Source: Roseiarcus sp963761435
GTDB lineage: Bacteria > Pseudomonadota > Alphaproteobacteria > Rhizobiales > Beijerinckiaceae
Length of the DNA stretch: 64,000 nucleotides
Reading direction: 5' to 3'
NCBI GenBank assembly: GCA_963761435.1
Contig: CAVXHJ010000024.1
Span: 212,076-276,075, forward strand
In this document: piece after piece, positions 56,182 to 64,000 of the stretch
Position numbering within the stretch: position 1 is the first letter of the stretch
Layout: each line of letters begins with the position of its first letter
Position numbers and translations under genes: made by a program
The notes under the pieces: generated by a model
Told to the model about the DNA's origin: nothing
Databases searched by the model: none
Seen by the model: the letters and a program-made list of their open reading frames with translations, nothing else

Positions 56182-57972
56182 TCACGGGGTCGCGGGCGCG
56201 CCCTCGAGGCCGAGAACCACTACCTTGCCGGTCGCGACCTCGGTTGGCCAGGCGGGGTTGGTAAAGCCGGTCGTCACGGCGATTTTTTCTCGACCTCCGA
56301 CCTTATAGGCGATGACGCCGCCGCCCAACGCGCCGCCGATCTTCTGGCCCCACAGCTTCTCGCCGGTCGCGGCGTCGAGAGCGTAGAAATTGCCGCCGAC
56401 GTCGCCGAAAAACGCGAGGCCTCCGGCCGTCGGCGTCATGGCGCCGAGAATCGGATAGTTGGACTTGAGCCTCCACTTCCAGACGCCGGAGTCGGCGTCG
56501 ACGGCGTAGACCCAGCCGGCCCACGATCCTCGTCCGTCATCCTGTATACCCAGGATCTGAAACGGATTGCTCGTCGCCATCCCCATCCAATAGCCGCCAG
56601 TAGGCACGTCCCGGAGTTGCTGCTCGGTCTGCATTTTCACACGCGTACACCACTCGATCGCGCCGACGAGGACAAGGTTGGTCTGCGGATCGAAGGCCGG
56701 CCCGTTCCACTCCGAACCGCCGTTCGCGCCAGGGCAAAAGCGCACTTCGGCGTCGACCGAAAACGGCGCGTCGACATTCTCGATTTTGGTCACGGGCACG
56801 CGATAGATGACGGCGTTGGAGTCAAGATCGATGCCGTAGAGGTATCCGTCCTTGGGCGTCGCAGCGAGCATCTTTTTGCCGCCCCCCGTCCGGATCACAC
56901 TCGGCGCGCTGACGACGTCCCAATCGTGCCAGTCTCTGGGCACGAGCTTGAAATGGCGCTTATAGGCCCCAGTCTTGGCGTCGAGCACGACGATCGAGCC
57001 AGTATAGAGATTGCCGCCCTCGCGCACGCCGATCGCATAGGCCGGTGAGGGATTGCCGACCGGCACGTATAATTCGCCGGTGACTGGGTCGAGCGTAGAG
57101 GATGACCAGCTGCCACCGCCGCTGATCGGGATTCCCGGCGCATTGTTCCAGGTCGACGTATCGAGCGGCGAAGCGCCCAGCGGCCCGAGGACCTGATCGC
57201 CCTCGGTTTTTGGCACAAGGAAGAATTCCCAGACGATCTTGCCGGTCTTGGCGTCGAGCGCAAACATGTGCCCTTTTCCGCCTTTGGCGTCGCCGCTTGA
57301 GTTGCCGATGAAGACGAGTCCGTCCCAGGCGATCGGCGAGGCCGCGACGGACCTGCCGCTTTTCATGTCGCCAACCGTCGTCTGCCAGATGCGCTTGCCG
57401 GTCTTGAAGTCGTAGGCTAGCACCCGCCCGTCCTGAGAGCCGCGAAACAGCATACCGTCCAGGTAGGCCGCCCCTCGCATGGGCGACAGGAGGGAAACGG
57501 CGGCCTCCTCACGGGTGCGCCAATTCTCCGCGCAGGTCGCGGGGTCGAGCGAGAAAATGTCGGAATTGGTCGTGCCGATCAGCGCACCCTCGACCATGAT
57601 CAGGCCCGACTCGAAGCCCGTGTATTGCTTGGTGTCGTAGGTGCACAGCACTTTCAGCTTGCCGACATTTCCGGTATTGATTTCCGCCACCGGCGCGAAG
57701 CGCTCGGAGGTGAGGGTCCGGTTATAGCTCGCCCACTCCTCGTCGGCAGGGTTTGCCGCCGGCGTGGGAGGCGAGGACGGCGCGGCCGCGGCCCCCTTAT
57801 AAGCTGGGTTGAGCTCAGTGGTCGTTGTCCCCGGCGGCGCCGACCACGAACGAAGAGCATTGCGCGCATTTGCAATAAGCAGGGCGACCCGCACCGGATA
57901 GCGATAGGCAACGCCCGCCGCTGCGACCAGCGCCGCGGCGACAACCGCGGCGATAACCAGGCGTCGCTTCAT
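56182..57972 (-). CDS. PQQ-type beta-propeller protein, paralogue B
   Basis: 596 residues, the same length and architecture as paralogue A: membrane anchor, Pro/Ala-rich linker (~65-75), and propeller with GHMFALDAKTGKIVW, GNFYALDAATGEKLW and CPGANGGSEWNGPAFDP. Differences from A are scattered and mostly conservative, arguing that both were kept under selection. It has no heme motif. It lies 358 bases from ispH, with the conserved ~160-bp block between. A shared substrate is likely but unknown; a partner cytochrome and PQQ synthesis genes are not in the window. Confidence 0.82.
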   Translation of the reverse strand: MKRRLVIAAVVAAALVAAAGVAYRYPVRVALLIANARNALRSWSAPPGTTTTELNPAYKGAAAAPSSPPTPAANPADEEWASYNRTLTSERFAPVAEINTGNVGKLKVLCTYDTKQYTGFESGLIMVEGALIGTTNSDIFSLDPATCAENWRTREEAAVSLLSPMRGAAYLDGMLFRGSQDGRVLAYDFKTGKRIWQTTVGDMKSGRSVAASPIAWDGLVFIGNSSGDAKGGKGHMFALDAKTGKIVWEFFLVPKTEGDQVLGPLGASPLDTSTWNNAPGIPISGGGSWSSSTLDPVTGELYVPVGNPSPAYAIGVREGGNLYTGSIVVLDAKTGAYKRHFKLVPRDWHDWDVVSAPSVIRTGGGKKMLAATPKDGYLYGIDLDSNAVIYRVPVTKIENVDAPFSVDAEVRFCPGANGGSEWNGPAFDPQTNLVLVGAIEWCTRVKMQTEQQLRDVPTGGYWMGMATSNPFQILGIQDDGRGSWAGWVYAVDADSGVWKWRLKSNYPILGAMTPTAGGLAFFGDVGGNFYALDAATGEKLWGQKIGGALGGGVIAYKVGGREKIAVTTGFTNPAWPTEVATGKVVVLGLEGAPATP

Positions 57973-58073
57973 CGGGCTCTAATCAGCCGGATCGGCTTGT
58001 CGAGCGCCAGGCGCGGACGCACGGTCGAGCGCCCATTGGTCACGCTCACGCCGTCGGGGCTCGACGCCCCGGT

Positions 58074-58233
58074 CAAACCAGCCAAATTCATGCTCGCAGC
58101 GCAGCCTTCCGCCCAGAGACAAAGATTTGCGTTTTCCGCCCGTCCGGATCCACTGACCCCCACCCGCGTGCAACATCATCATCAGAGATCGGAACGTCGT
58201 GCAAGTGCCGTCTTTTGGGGCGGGCCGCTTCGC
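58074..58233. repeat. Upstream block of paralogue B, near-identical to 55920-56080
   Basis: Partner of the block at 55920. It contains the conserved segments CCAAATTCATGCTCG and AGACAAAGATTTGCGTTTTC, and ends TTTTGGGGCGGGCCGCTTCGC. The remaining intergenic sequence up to the ispH stop (58234-58330) has no counterpart between the paralogues. Confidence 0.7.
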
Positions 58234-58330
58234 CCAAACCCCGCCGCGGCGAGAACGCGAGATTCGCTTCGCCGCCGTCGGCGTCTCGACCACGCGGGCC
58301 ACCATAAGCACTTCGCGCGAGCTTCCGGAG

Positions 58331-59290
58331 TCATACAGCTTCGCGCAACGCACGCGGCAGCGGAAAGACCACGGATTCATTCGCTGTCGTCAGCGTCTCG
58401 ATCGTGATCGCGTAGCGCTCGCCGAGCGCCTCGACGATACGTTCGACCAGCGTCTCGGGAGCGGACGCGCCCGCCGTGACCGCGACCGAACGGCGGCCGG
58501 CGAGCGCCTGCCAGTCGATCGCGCGCGCGTCGGCGACGAGCTGGGCGATGCAGCCCTCGCGCTCGGCAACCTCGCGCAGGCGCTGCGAATTGGAGGAATT
58601 CTTGGCGCCTACGACGATCACCGCCTCCACGCTGCGCGCGGCCGCCTTCACCGCCTCCTGACGGTTGGTGGTGGCATAGCAGATGTCCTCGACCGGCGGA
58701 GCGTGGATCGAGGGAAAACGGCGCTCGAGCGCGGCAATGATGTCGCGCGTGTCGTCGACAGAGAGCGTGGTCTGGGTCACGTAAGCCAAGTCGCCGCTGC
58801 CCGGCGAGATCGCTTCGACTTCTTCGATCGTGCTCAATAGCGTGATCGCGCCAGGCGGCAATTGCCCGATCGTGCCGATCACCTCCGGATGCCCCGCATG
58901 ACCGATGAGAATGACGTGCAGGCCGTGCTTGAAATGGGCGAGGGCTTCGCGATGAACCTTGGTCACCAGCGGACATGTCGCGTCGATGACGAAGAGCTTG
59001 CGCGTACTCGCCTCCTCCAACACCGTCCTGGCGACGCCATGGGCGGAGAAGACGACCGGGTGTGCGCCAGGAGGCGCCTCGTTAAGTTCCGCGATGAAGA
59101 CTGCGCCCTTGGCCCTGAGCGCGTCGACTACGTATTTGTTGTGCACAATCTCGTGGCGCACGTAGACTGGGGCGCCGTAAATCTCAAGCGCCCGCTCGAC
59201 GACATCGATTGCCCGCACCACTCCGGCGCAGAACCCGCGCGGCGCGCAGAGGACCACGCGAAGAGAAGGCTTGGTCGGGGTGGCGCTCAT
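58331..59290 (-). CDS. ispH: 4-hydroxy-3-methylbut-2-enyl diphosphate reductase IspH
   Basis: 319 residues. The three iron-sulfur cysteines are Cys21 (RGFCAGV), Cys106 (ATCPLV) and Cys204 (DICYATTNRQ), with the conserved His and Glu regions (HEIVHNKYVV, SAHGV, GHAGHPE). This is the last step of the MEP pathway, producing IPP and DMAPP. GGAG lies nine bases before ATG 59290. It is intact. Its 3' end was copied into the gap between the two PQQ-propeller genes. Confidence 0.96.
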   Translation of the reverse strand: MSATPTKPSLRVVLCAPRGFCAGVVRAIDVVERALEIYGAPVYVRHEIVHNKYVVDALRAKGAVFIAELNEAPPGAHPVVFSAHGVARTVLEEASTRKLFVIDATCPLVTKVHREALAHFKHGLHVILIGHAGHPEVIGTIGQLPPGAITLLSTIEEVEAISPGSGDLAYVTQTTLSVDDTRDIIAALERRFPSIHAPPVEDICYATTNRQEAVKAAARSVEAVIVVGAKNSSNSQRLREVAEREGCIAQLVADARAIDWQALAGRRSVAVTAGASAPETLVERIVEALGERYAITIETLTTANESVVFPLPRALREAV

Positions 59291-59413
59291 TGCACGGGAC
59301 TCCAGGACCCGAGGCGCTTGCGTGTTTGCGAGGGTACTGGCGGCGAGTCAAGCGCTCGATGCGACCCCTCCCGCGTGATGAGCAGCGAACACTCCACGGG
59401 GACACCGAATTCA

Positions 59414-60034
59414 TCAATGCGGTCGCCGAGCTCTAAGTCCGTCCATCATGATATCGATCAGGCGTCGGGCGCTGGCCTCCCAGTCGGCGCCTGCGTTGAA
59501 ATGGGTGAACGCGGCAAGGGCGCGCAGGAGGTCGGCAGGATCGGCGTCAGCGCGAATTTCGCCAGCCGCTCTGGCCCGCTCGACCATGCGCCCCATAGCC
59601 TCGGTGATCCGCGCTCCCGAAGCCGCGTAGAGCTCCGGCGCGCCGTCGACCATCGCCTTCAGGGCCGGCGCGATGACCCTTTTTGTCGTGATATAGTCGA
59701 CGAACAGCCGCATCCACGCATGCAGCGCCTCGCTCGGCGGCAATGATCCGGTGAGGCGATCCGCCGCGTCCGCCAGTTGCTCGACCTCGCGGCGATAGAC
59801 CGCTTCGACGATTGCGTCGCGGGTCGGAAAGTGGCGGTAGAGGGTGCCGATTCCGACGCCGGCCCGGCGGGCGATCTCGTCCAGACTGACCCCCGCTCCC
59901 GTCTCGGCGAATGACGCCTTCGCCGCCTCGAGCAGCCGGTCGCGATTGCGCAGCGCGTCGGCGCGCGGCTTGTGGCCGCGCGTCGCCTGTTTCGCCTCGG
60001 GGCGTCTGCCCCGCCCTCTCGACGCCACGGCCAT
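59414..60034 (-). CDS. TetR family transcriptional regulator
   Basis: 206 residues. A basic N-terminus is followed by the TetR helix-turn-helix (GVSLDEIARRAGVGIGTLYRHFPTRDAIVEAVY, residues ~48-80), then a ligand-binding domain with a C-terminal SBP-like part (DLLRALAAFTHFNAG). GAGGA lies seven bases before ATG 60034. It is divergent from the SDR gene, with inverted repeats in the gap, so it very probably represses that gene and itself. The ligand is unknown. Confidence 0.92.
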   Translation of the reverse strand: MAVASRGRGRRPEAKQATRGHKPRADALRNRDRLLEAAKASFAETGAGVSLDEIARRAGVGIGTLYRHFPTRDAIVEAVYRREVEQLADAADRLTGSLPPSEALHAWMRLFVDYITTKRVIAPALKAMVDGAPELYAASGARITEAMGRMVERARAAGEIRADADPADLLRALAAFTHFNAGADWEASARRLIDIMMDGLRARRPH

Positions 60035-60053
60035 GGCTTCGTCCTCTTGCGAA

Positions 60054-60096
60054 ACGGAGGATGCCTCCGTATATAAACCGGAGACAACCTCCGTTA
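60054..60096. promoter_or_regulatory. Probable TetR operator and overlapping promoters
   Basis: Two inverted repeats: ACGGAGG-ATG-CCTCCGT (60054-60070) and CGGAG-ACAAC-CTCCG (60079-60093), with the AT-rich TATATAA (60070-60076) between them, which could be a -10 element. The outer arms ACGGAGG and CCTCCGT also pair across the whole element. The location between tetR and the SDR start is where a TetR dimer pair would bind. Confidence 0.65.
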
Positions 60097-60171
60097 GGCG
60101 CTTGGCGGGGTCCTGGCAATGGCGCTGGCGACGCGCGAGCGCCCGAGTTTTTCATCATCGAGGAGCCCAAT

Positions 60172-61162
60172 ATGGCGATGACTGCAGCAACCACGGCGTC
60201 CAAAGGTTTCGGCGCGACGTCCACCACTGACGAAGTGCTCGAGGGCGTGAGCCTCGCCGGCAAGCGTGTCTTGGTGACGGGCGTGTCGGCTGGCCTCGGG
60301 GTGGAGACGGCCCGGGCGCTTGCCGCGCACGGCGCGGAGGTTGTCGGCGCCGCGCGCGATCTCGCGAAAGCCAAGGCCGCTACCGCGCAAGTTCGCGCCG
60401 GCGCCGGAAACGGCGGCGGGCTCAAGCTCGTCGAGCTCAATCTGGGCTCGCTCGCCAGCGTGCGCGCTTGCGCCGACGCGCTCGTCGCTGACGGCGGGCC
60501 GTTCGATCTCGTCATCGCCAACGCGGGCGTCATGGCCTGTCCGTTTGGCAAGACCGCGGACGGATTCGAGACCCAGTTCGGGACCAATCACCTCGGCCAT
60601 TTCGTGCTGGTCAATCGGATCGCTTCGCTGATGAAGCCGGGATCGCGGCTCGTCAATCTGTCCTCCGCCGGGCATCGGTATTCCGATGTCGATCTCGACG
60701 ATCCGAACTTTGAGCGCACGCCGTACGACCCTTGGGTCGCCTATGGCCGGTCGAAAACCGCGAACGTCCTGTTCGCGGTTCGAGTTCGATCGCCGTCATA
60801 AGGCGGACGGCTTGTCCGCGACGGCGGTCCATCCCGGCGGGATCCAGACCGAGCTTTCGCGCCACCTCACTCACGAGGCGGCGCAGGCATTGATCGAACG
60901 GATCAACGCAGCCAACCGCGCGGCAGGCGAGCCGGACTTCGCCTTCAAATCGATCCCGCAGGGCGCGGCGACGACTGTGTGGGCGGCTGCCGTCGCCAAA
61001 ACCGACGAGGTCGGCGGCCGATATTGCGAGGATTGCCACGTGGCGCGTGTCGAGCCCGACCCGGCCAAGCGGGGTGGGGTCAAGCCCTACGCTCTCGATC
61101 CCGATCGCGCCGAGGCGCTGTGGGTGAAGAGCGAGGAGATGGTCGGGGAAAGGTTTTCTTGA
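60172..61162 (+). CDS. Short-chain dehydrogenase/reductase (frameshift)
   Basis: Corrected length 329 residues. ATG 60172 has AGGAG six bases upstream. It has the NAD(P)-binding TGVSAGLGVETA, the NAG motif in VIANAGVM, catalytic Ser in NLSSAGH, and YGRSKTANVLF with Tyr/Lys. After LFAV the frame meets a TAA, while the next frame reads EFDRRHKADGLSATAVHPGGIQTEL and continues to 61162. Removing one T at 60779-60780 restores a protein resembling retinol dehydrogenase/WW-domain oxidoreductase-like SDRs. It is the likely target of the divergent TetR. Confidence 0.85.
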
Positions 61163-61236
61163 ACCGGAGGCGGTCGATGGCGCGCTCCGCCAGTGGCTGC
61201 GCCGCCGTCGATCCTCTCAGTCGTTAAGACAGGCGG

Positions 61237-61491
61237 TCACTGGCCCATTTGGCCCATCTTGCCTTTCATCGCCTGGAGCGCCTTCGCGCAGCCGACGCTG
61301 ACTTCCATCTTGTGTTCTTTCAGACAGCCGATGATGCGTCCGCCGCCCATCTGCACGCCCGGGCAAAGACGCGCGACATCGGGCTTGCAGTATTTCATCG
61401 CCTCGGCCTGCTGGGCCAGCGCGCCCAGTCCGCTGGACACGAGAGCGAAGATCGAAAGCGTGGCGGCGATCGCAAACTGACCAATGCGCAT
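61237..61491 (-). CDS. Secreted cysteine-rich repeat protein
   Basis: 84 residues. After a signal peptide (FAIAATLSIFALVSSGLGALA) comes one cysteine-rich repeat of the GLG1-like type found in small bacterial secreted proteins: YCKPDVARLCPGVQMGGGR, IIGCLKEHK and VGCAKAL, four cysteines in all. A Met/Gly/Lys-rich tail follows (KGKMGQMGQ), which might bind metal. The function of such proteins is not established. It is convergent with the SDR. Confidence 0.78.
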   Translation of the reverse strand: MRIGQFAIAATLSIFALVSSGLGALAQQAEAMKYCKPDVARLCPGVQMGGGRIIGCLKEHKMEVSVGCAKALQAMKGKMGQMGQ

Positions 61492-61645
61492 GGGCCTATC
61501 CCTCCCTAGCCGCCGGATGGCGACGGTTCAGTCGCGGTCTGATAGGGCCGGCGCCGGTCAACGGTCAAACGAAATGATGGGTCAGGCGGGTCTTGCTCAT
61601 GGCAGGCGTTGCCGACTCATAGCTTGTGAACTAGACACCGGCGCC

Positions 61646-62113
61646 ATGGACAAGATCAGCCTGCAAAATCCGCTATTCGCTACCTATGCCATCGCGGCGA
61701 CGCTGATGATTCTGAAAGTTGTGGCGATGTCCTGGCTCACGGTCGTCCGGATGATGGAGGTAAACGGCGGATACCGGTCGCCGGAGGATTTACGAAAGAC
61801 GCCGATCAATCCCAGCCCCGACCCGAAACAGCTCGATCGCAACGAGGCCGTAGACCGCGTTCGCCGGATCCAGCTCAATGACCTCGAGAACGTCCCGTTC
61901 TTCCTCGTCGCGGGCTTTCTCTATATCCTGACCGAGCCGTCGCTGATCGCAGCACGGCTCCTGCTCTACGGCTACGTCGTGTCGAGGCTCTTGCACTTCG
62001 CCGCCTATTTCACCGCGCAGACCCACGACATGCGCGCGACTCTTTGGACTATCGGCTCGCTGATCCTCATCTACCTCACCGTCTGGCCGCTCCTCGTCGC
62101 GCTGGGGATTTGA
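61646..62113 (+). CDS. MAPEG family membrane protein
   Basis: 155 residues from ATG 61646, with four membrane helices. MAPEG hallmarks include VDRVRRIQLNDLENVPFFL (the ExxxNxxE/RxxxNxxE-like helix), the FLYILTEP stretch and a YVVSRLLHFAAYFTAQ helix. This is the microsomal glutathione transferase/prostaglandin E synthase-like group, which handles hydrophobic electrophiles or peroxides at the membrane. The sequence is intact. Confidence 0.88.
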   Translation: MDKISLQNPLFATYAIAATLMILKVVAMSWLTVVRMMEVNGGYRSPEDLRKTPINPSPDPKQLDRNEAVDRVRRIQLNDLENVPFFLVAGFLYILTEPSLIAARLLLYGYVVSRLLHFAAYFTAQTHDMRATLWTIGSLILIYLTVWPLLVALGI

Positions 62114-62214
62114 GCCTCACGCAGCAGAAAGCGTCGGCTGGTTGCGCGGCGCCCTGGCCTCAACGCCCTCGAACCTATAAGACCGCTGTCCCTTCCCATT
62201 TAGGACAGGCCTCC

Positions 62215-63630
62215 TTGAACGCCGCTGAAGCCGCTCGCGATAAGCGGCCCGTGTTCACGCACGGGTCGTTGATGCGGCATGTCGCGGTCATGACCGCGAC
62301 CGGGGCGATCGGCTTGATGGCGGTGTTCGTTGTCGATCTCCTGTCGTTGTTCTGGGTGTCGAAGCTCGGCGATCAGGCGTTCAAGGCTGCAGTCGGTTAT
62401 GTCGGCCTGACGACCTTCTTCGCGATGTCGATCAACATCGGGCTCACGATCGCCGCCTCGGCCGTGGTTTCCGCGCGCTCGGCGCCGGCGACCGGCCGCG
62501 GGCTCGCCGGCTCGCAGCGTCAGTGCTATGCATCACGGCGCTGTTCTCCGCCGCAATGGCGGCGACGATGTTCGTCTTTCGCGACTGGGCGCTGACCACA
62601 ATTCTGCACGCCCAGGGGGAATCGGCGGTGGTCGCCTCGAAGTTCATCGCCATCAGCATTCCAGCGAACGTGCCGCTCGCTGTCGGGATGGCGTTCTCCG
62701 GCATTTTGCGCGCCGTCGGCGACGCCCGCCGCGCGATGATGTGACGTTGTCGGCCGGCATAGCCGTCGCGTTTCTCGATCCGCTGCTCATTTTGGTTTCG
62801 GTCTCGGGGTCTACGGGGCGGCCTGGGCGACCGTTCTCGCGCGCCTCGTCCTGTTCGGCGTTGGTTGGCGCGGCGCGGTCGGCGTGCATGATCTCGTCGC
62901 AAAGCCAAAGTTCAACGCCGCGCGTGGCGATTCGGCCATCATGGCCATCGGCTTCCCGGCGATCATGGCCAACATGGCGTTGACGGTCAGCTCCGCCTAT
63001 ACGCTCCGAGTTTTCTCCGATTTCGGCGAGGCGGCGATCGCGGCCTCCGCGATTATCGACCAGCGTTACGCCGGTCGCCTTTGGGGTTATCTTCGCCCTC
63101 ACCGGTAGAATCGGTCCGATCATCGGCCAAAATTACGGCGCGAAACTGATGGGGAGGGTGCAGCGGGCGCTGACCAATTCCTTCATCCTCTCGATCGGCT
63201 ACGTGCTTCTTGCCTGGGCCGCGCTCGCGCTGTTCGCCCCAGCGCTCATCGATGCCTTCGATGCCAAAGGCGACAGCGCGCAATACGTCGCCTTCTATTG
63301 TCGCTATGGGGTCTCGGCATGGCTTTTCCTGGCCTGCCTGTTCGTCGCCAACACCGCATTCAACAACCTCGGCTTTCCGGTGCTGACGATGGCCTTCAAC
63401 TGGGCGCGGGCGACGCTCGGGACAATTCCGTTCGTGACCATCGGCGCGCGTTATAGCGACGGTGCAGGGCGGCCTGATCGGCTTCGCGCTTGGCTGCGAC
63501 AGTGTTCGGCCTCGTTGCGGTTGCGACCGCCTATGCGGCCACGCGGCGGCTGGCGAAGGCGATTGACGGCGATCGCGCGGGTCCGCAGCTTGCGGGTGCA
63601 ATTGACGGACGAAAGGCAACGCCGCCATGA
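62215..63630 (+). pseudogene. MATE family efflux transporter, multiply frameshifted
   Basis: Recognisable MATE sequence is spread over several frames: LMRHVAVMTATGAIGLMAVFVVDLLSLFWVSKLG (from a TTG at 62215), then VLCITALFSAAMAATMFVFRDWAL, FIAISIPANVPLAVGMAFSGILRAVGDARRAM, LGVYGAAWATVLARLVLFGVG, SAIIDRVTPVAFGVIFALTG, NTAFNNLGFPVLTMAFNWARATLG and ATVFGLVAVATAYAATRRLAKAI to a TGA at 63628-63630. At least six frame changes are needed (near 62475-62520, 62745, 62805, 63060, 63460, 63495). The net length is divisible by three. This is either a decaying gene or poor sequence near a contig end; the density exceeds that of the other frameshifted genes. Confidence 0.78.
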
Positions 63631-63797
63631 CGCCGAGCGCCGTCGTGCATGGCGCGCGGGGTGGGGCGGCGGTCGCCAACCTTGGCGACCGGTTCGGCCT
63701 CGCGCTGAATTGCTGCAGGCGCCCTTCGTTGCATTGTCGCGACGGCGCCGCTGTATCGCGGGTCGCCGGCTCGCCGGCCGCGGGGTGAAGCGCCTGA

Positions 63798-64000
63798 ATG
63801 GCTCGCGATGTCGTCGATAGTGAAGTTGTCGAGAGTCGCGCGATGCGCTGGTCGCCTGGCTCGAGTCCGGATGCAAACCGGCGGGCCCGTGGCGGGTCGG
63901 CACGGAGCATTGAAAGAATACCGGTCTCTCGGGCCGATCGTTCACCCGTCCCCTACGGCGGCGAGCGGGGGATCCGCGCGCTCCTCGAGGGCATGGGCCA
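63798..64000 (+). CDS. gshA: Glutamate-cysteine ligase GshA, 5' part (two frameshifts, runs off right edge)
   Basis: ATG 63798 begins MARDVVDSEVVESR. After a shift near 63837-63842 the sequence reads DALVAWLESGCKPAGPWRVGTEH, and after a further extra T at 63910-63911 it reads ERIPVSRADRSPVPYGGERG and IRALLEGMG to the edge. This is the characteristic N-terminus of the plant/alphaproteobacterial-type glutamate-cysteine ligase (first step of glutathione synthesis). It fits the glutathione-linked genes nearby (MAPEG, gst), though only loosely. The 167 bases before it contain no recognised gene. Confidence 0.7.
   Translation, partial: MARDVVDSEVVESRAMRWSPGSSPDANRRARGGSARSIERIPVSRADRSPVPYGGERGIRALLEGMG

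Overview
This window is high-GC bacterial chromosome, most probably from an alphaproteobacterium of the Hyphomicrobiales (Rhizobiales). The grounds are a Shemin-type 5-aminolevulinate synthase (hemA), a cyoABCD quinol oxidase, a liv operon that carries the small DUF6867-type membrane protein, a coxG-S-L-M cluster with moxR/coxE/xdhC accessories, three PEPxxWA-CTERM proteins, and the dispersed palindrome built on ATGGCCGGGC/GCCCGGCCAT that is familiar from that order. The family cannot be fixed from the sequence alone.

Layout: 0-0.8 kb, end of a secreted Pro/Ala-rich protein and a 68-residue PEPxxWA-CTERM mini-protein. 0.9-9.3 kb, lutABC (L-lactate oxidation) divergent from pncB-glcD-glcE-glcF (NAD salvage and glycolate oxidation). 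9.4-10.3 kb, repeat locus A. 10.4-16.6 kb, a MetE-like protein divergent from a CUT2-type sugar ABC transporter whose ATPase and second permease are one polypeptide. 16.6-20.3 kb, sirtuin, PEPxxWA-CTERM protein, exported amidohydrolase, uracil-DNA-glycosylase-like protein. 20.4-24.5 kb, cyoABCD. 24.6-30.4 kb, hemA, a HAD gene with a nonsense codon, gst, class I aldolase, a ferritin-like protein, hemC. 30.5-31.8 kb, a BrnT toxin with an Xre-type partner, tRNA-Ser(UGA), an inverted repeat copy. 32.1-36.8 kb, pyrG, a lysophospholipase-like hydrolase, a PEPxxWA-CTERM protein, ccdA. 36.8-42.5 kb, livH-M-G-F-DUF6867-livK. 42.9-52.6 kb, a molybdenum hydroxylase cluster: coxGSLM, moxR, coxE, xdhC, a molybdopterin-binding protein and a MocA-like cytidylyltransferase. 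52.6-53.9 kb, repeat locus B. 54.0-59.3 kb, two tandem PQQ-propeller genes and ispH, with a degraded copy of the ispH 3' end between the two propeller genes. 59.4-64 kb, tetR/SDR pair, Cys-rich secreted protein, MAPEG protein, a heavily frameshifted MATE gene and the 5' end of gshA.

Two themes stand out. First, many otherwise well-conserved genes carry single-base frame disruptions (lutB, pncB, glcE, a sugar permease, cyoC, hemC, livM, coxL, an SDR, MATE, gshA, and a compensated pair in xdhC). Eight of the nine simple cases are explained by one extra base. hemC is normally essential, so insertion errors in the assembly are the most economical explanation; several apparent gene fusions (lutB-lutC, pncB-glcD, cyoC-cyoD, livM-livG) disappear when they are corrected. 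Second, the window has layered repeats: five copies of a MITE-like ~290-bp element with short terminal inverted repeats, a ~890-bp composite repeat present twice, 37-bp tandem hairpin units, and a ~2.1-kb tandem duplication of the PQQ-propeller gene together with its upstream region and part of ispH.

Functionally the window encodes oxidation of small organic acids (lactate, glycolate), a low-turnover molybdenum hydroxylase whose substrate cannot be read from sequence, quinol-dependent respiration, heme synthesis from glycine and succinyl-CoA, and uptake of branched-chain amino acids or related compounds and of a sugar-like compound. I found no CRISPR array, rRNA operon, prophage or transposase gene.
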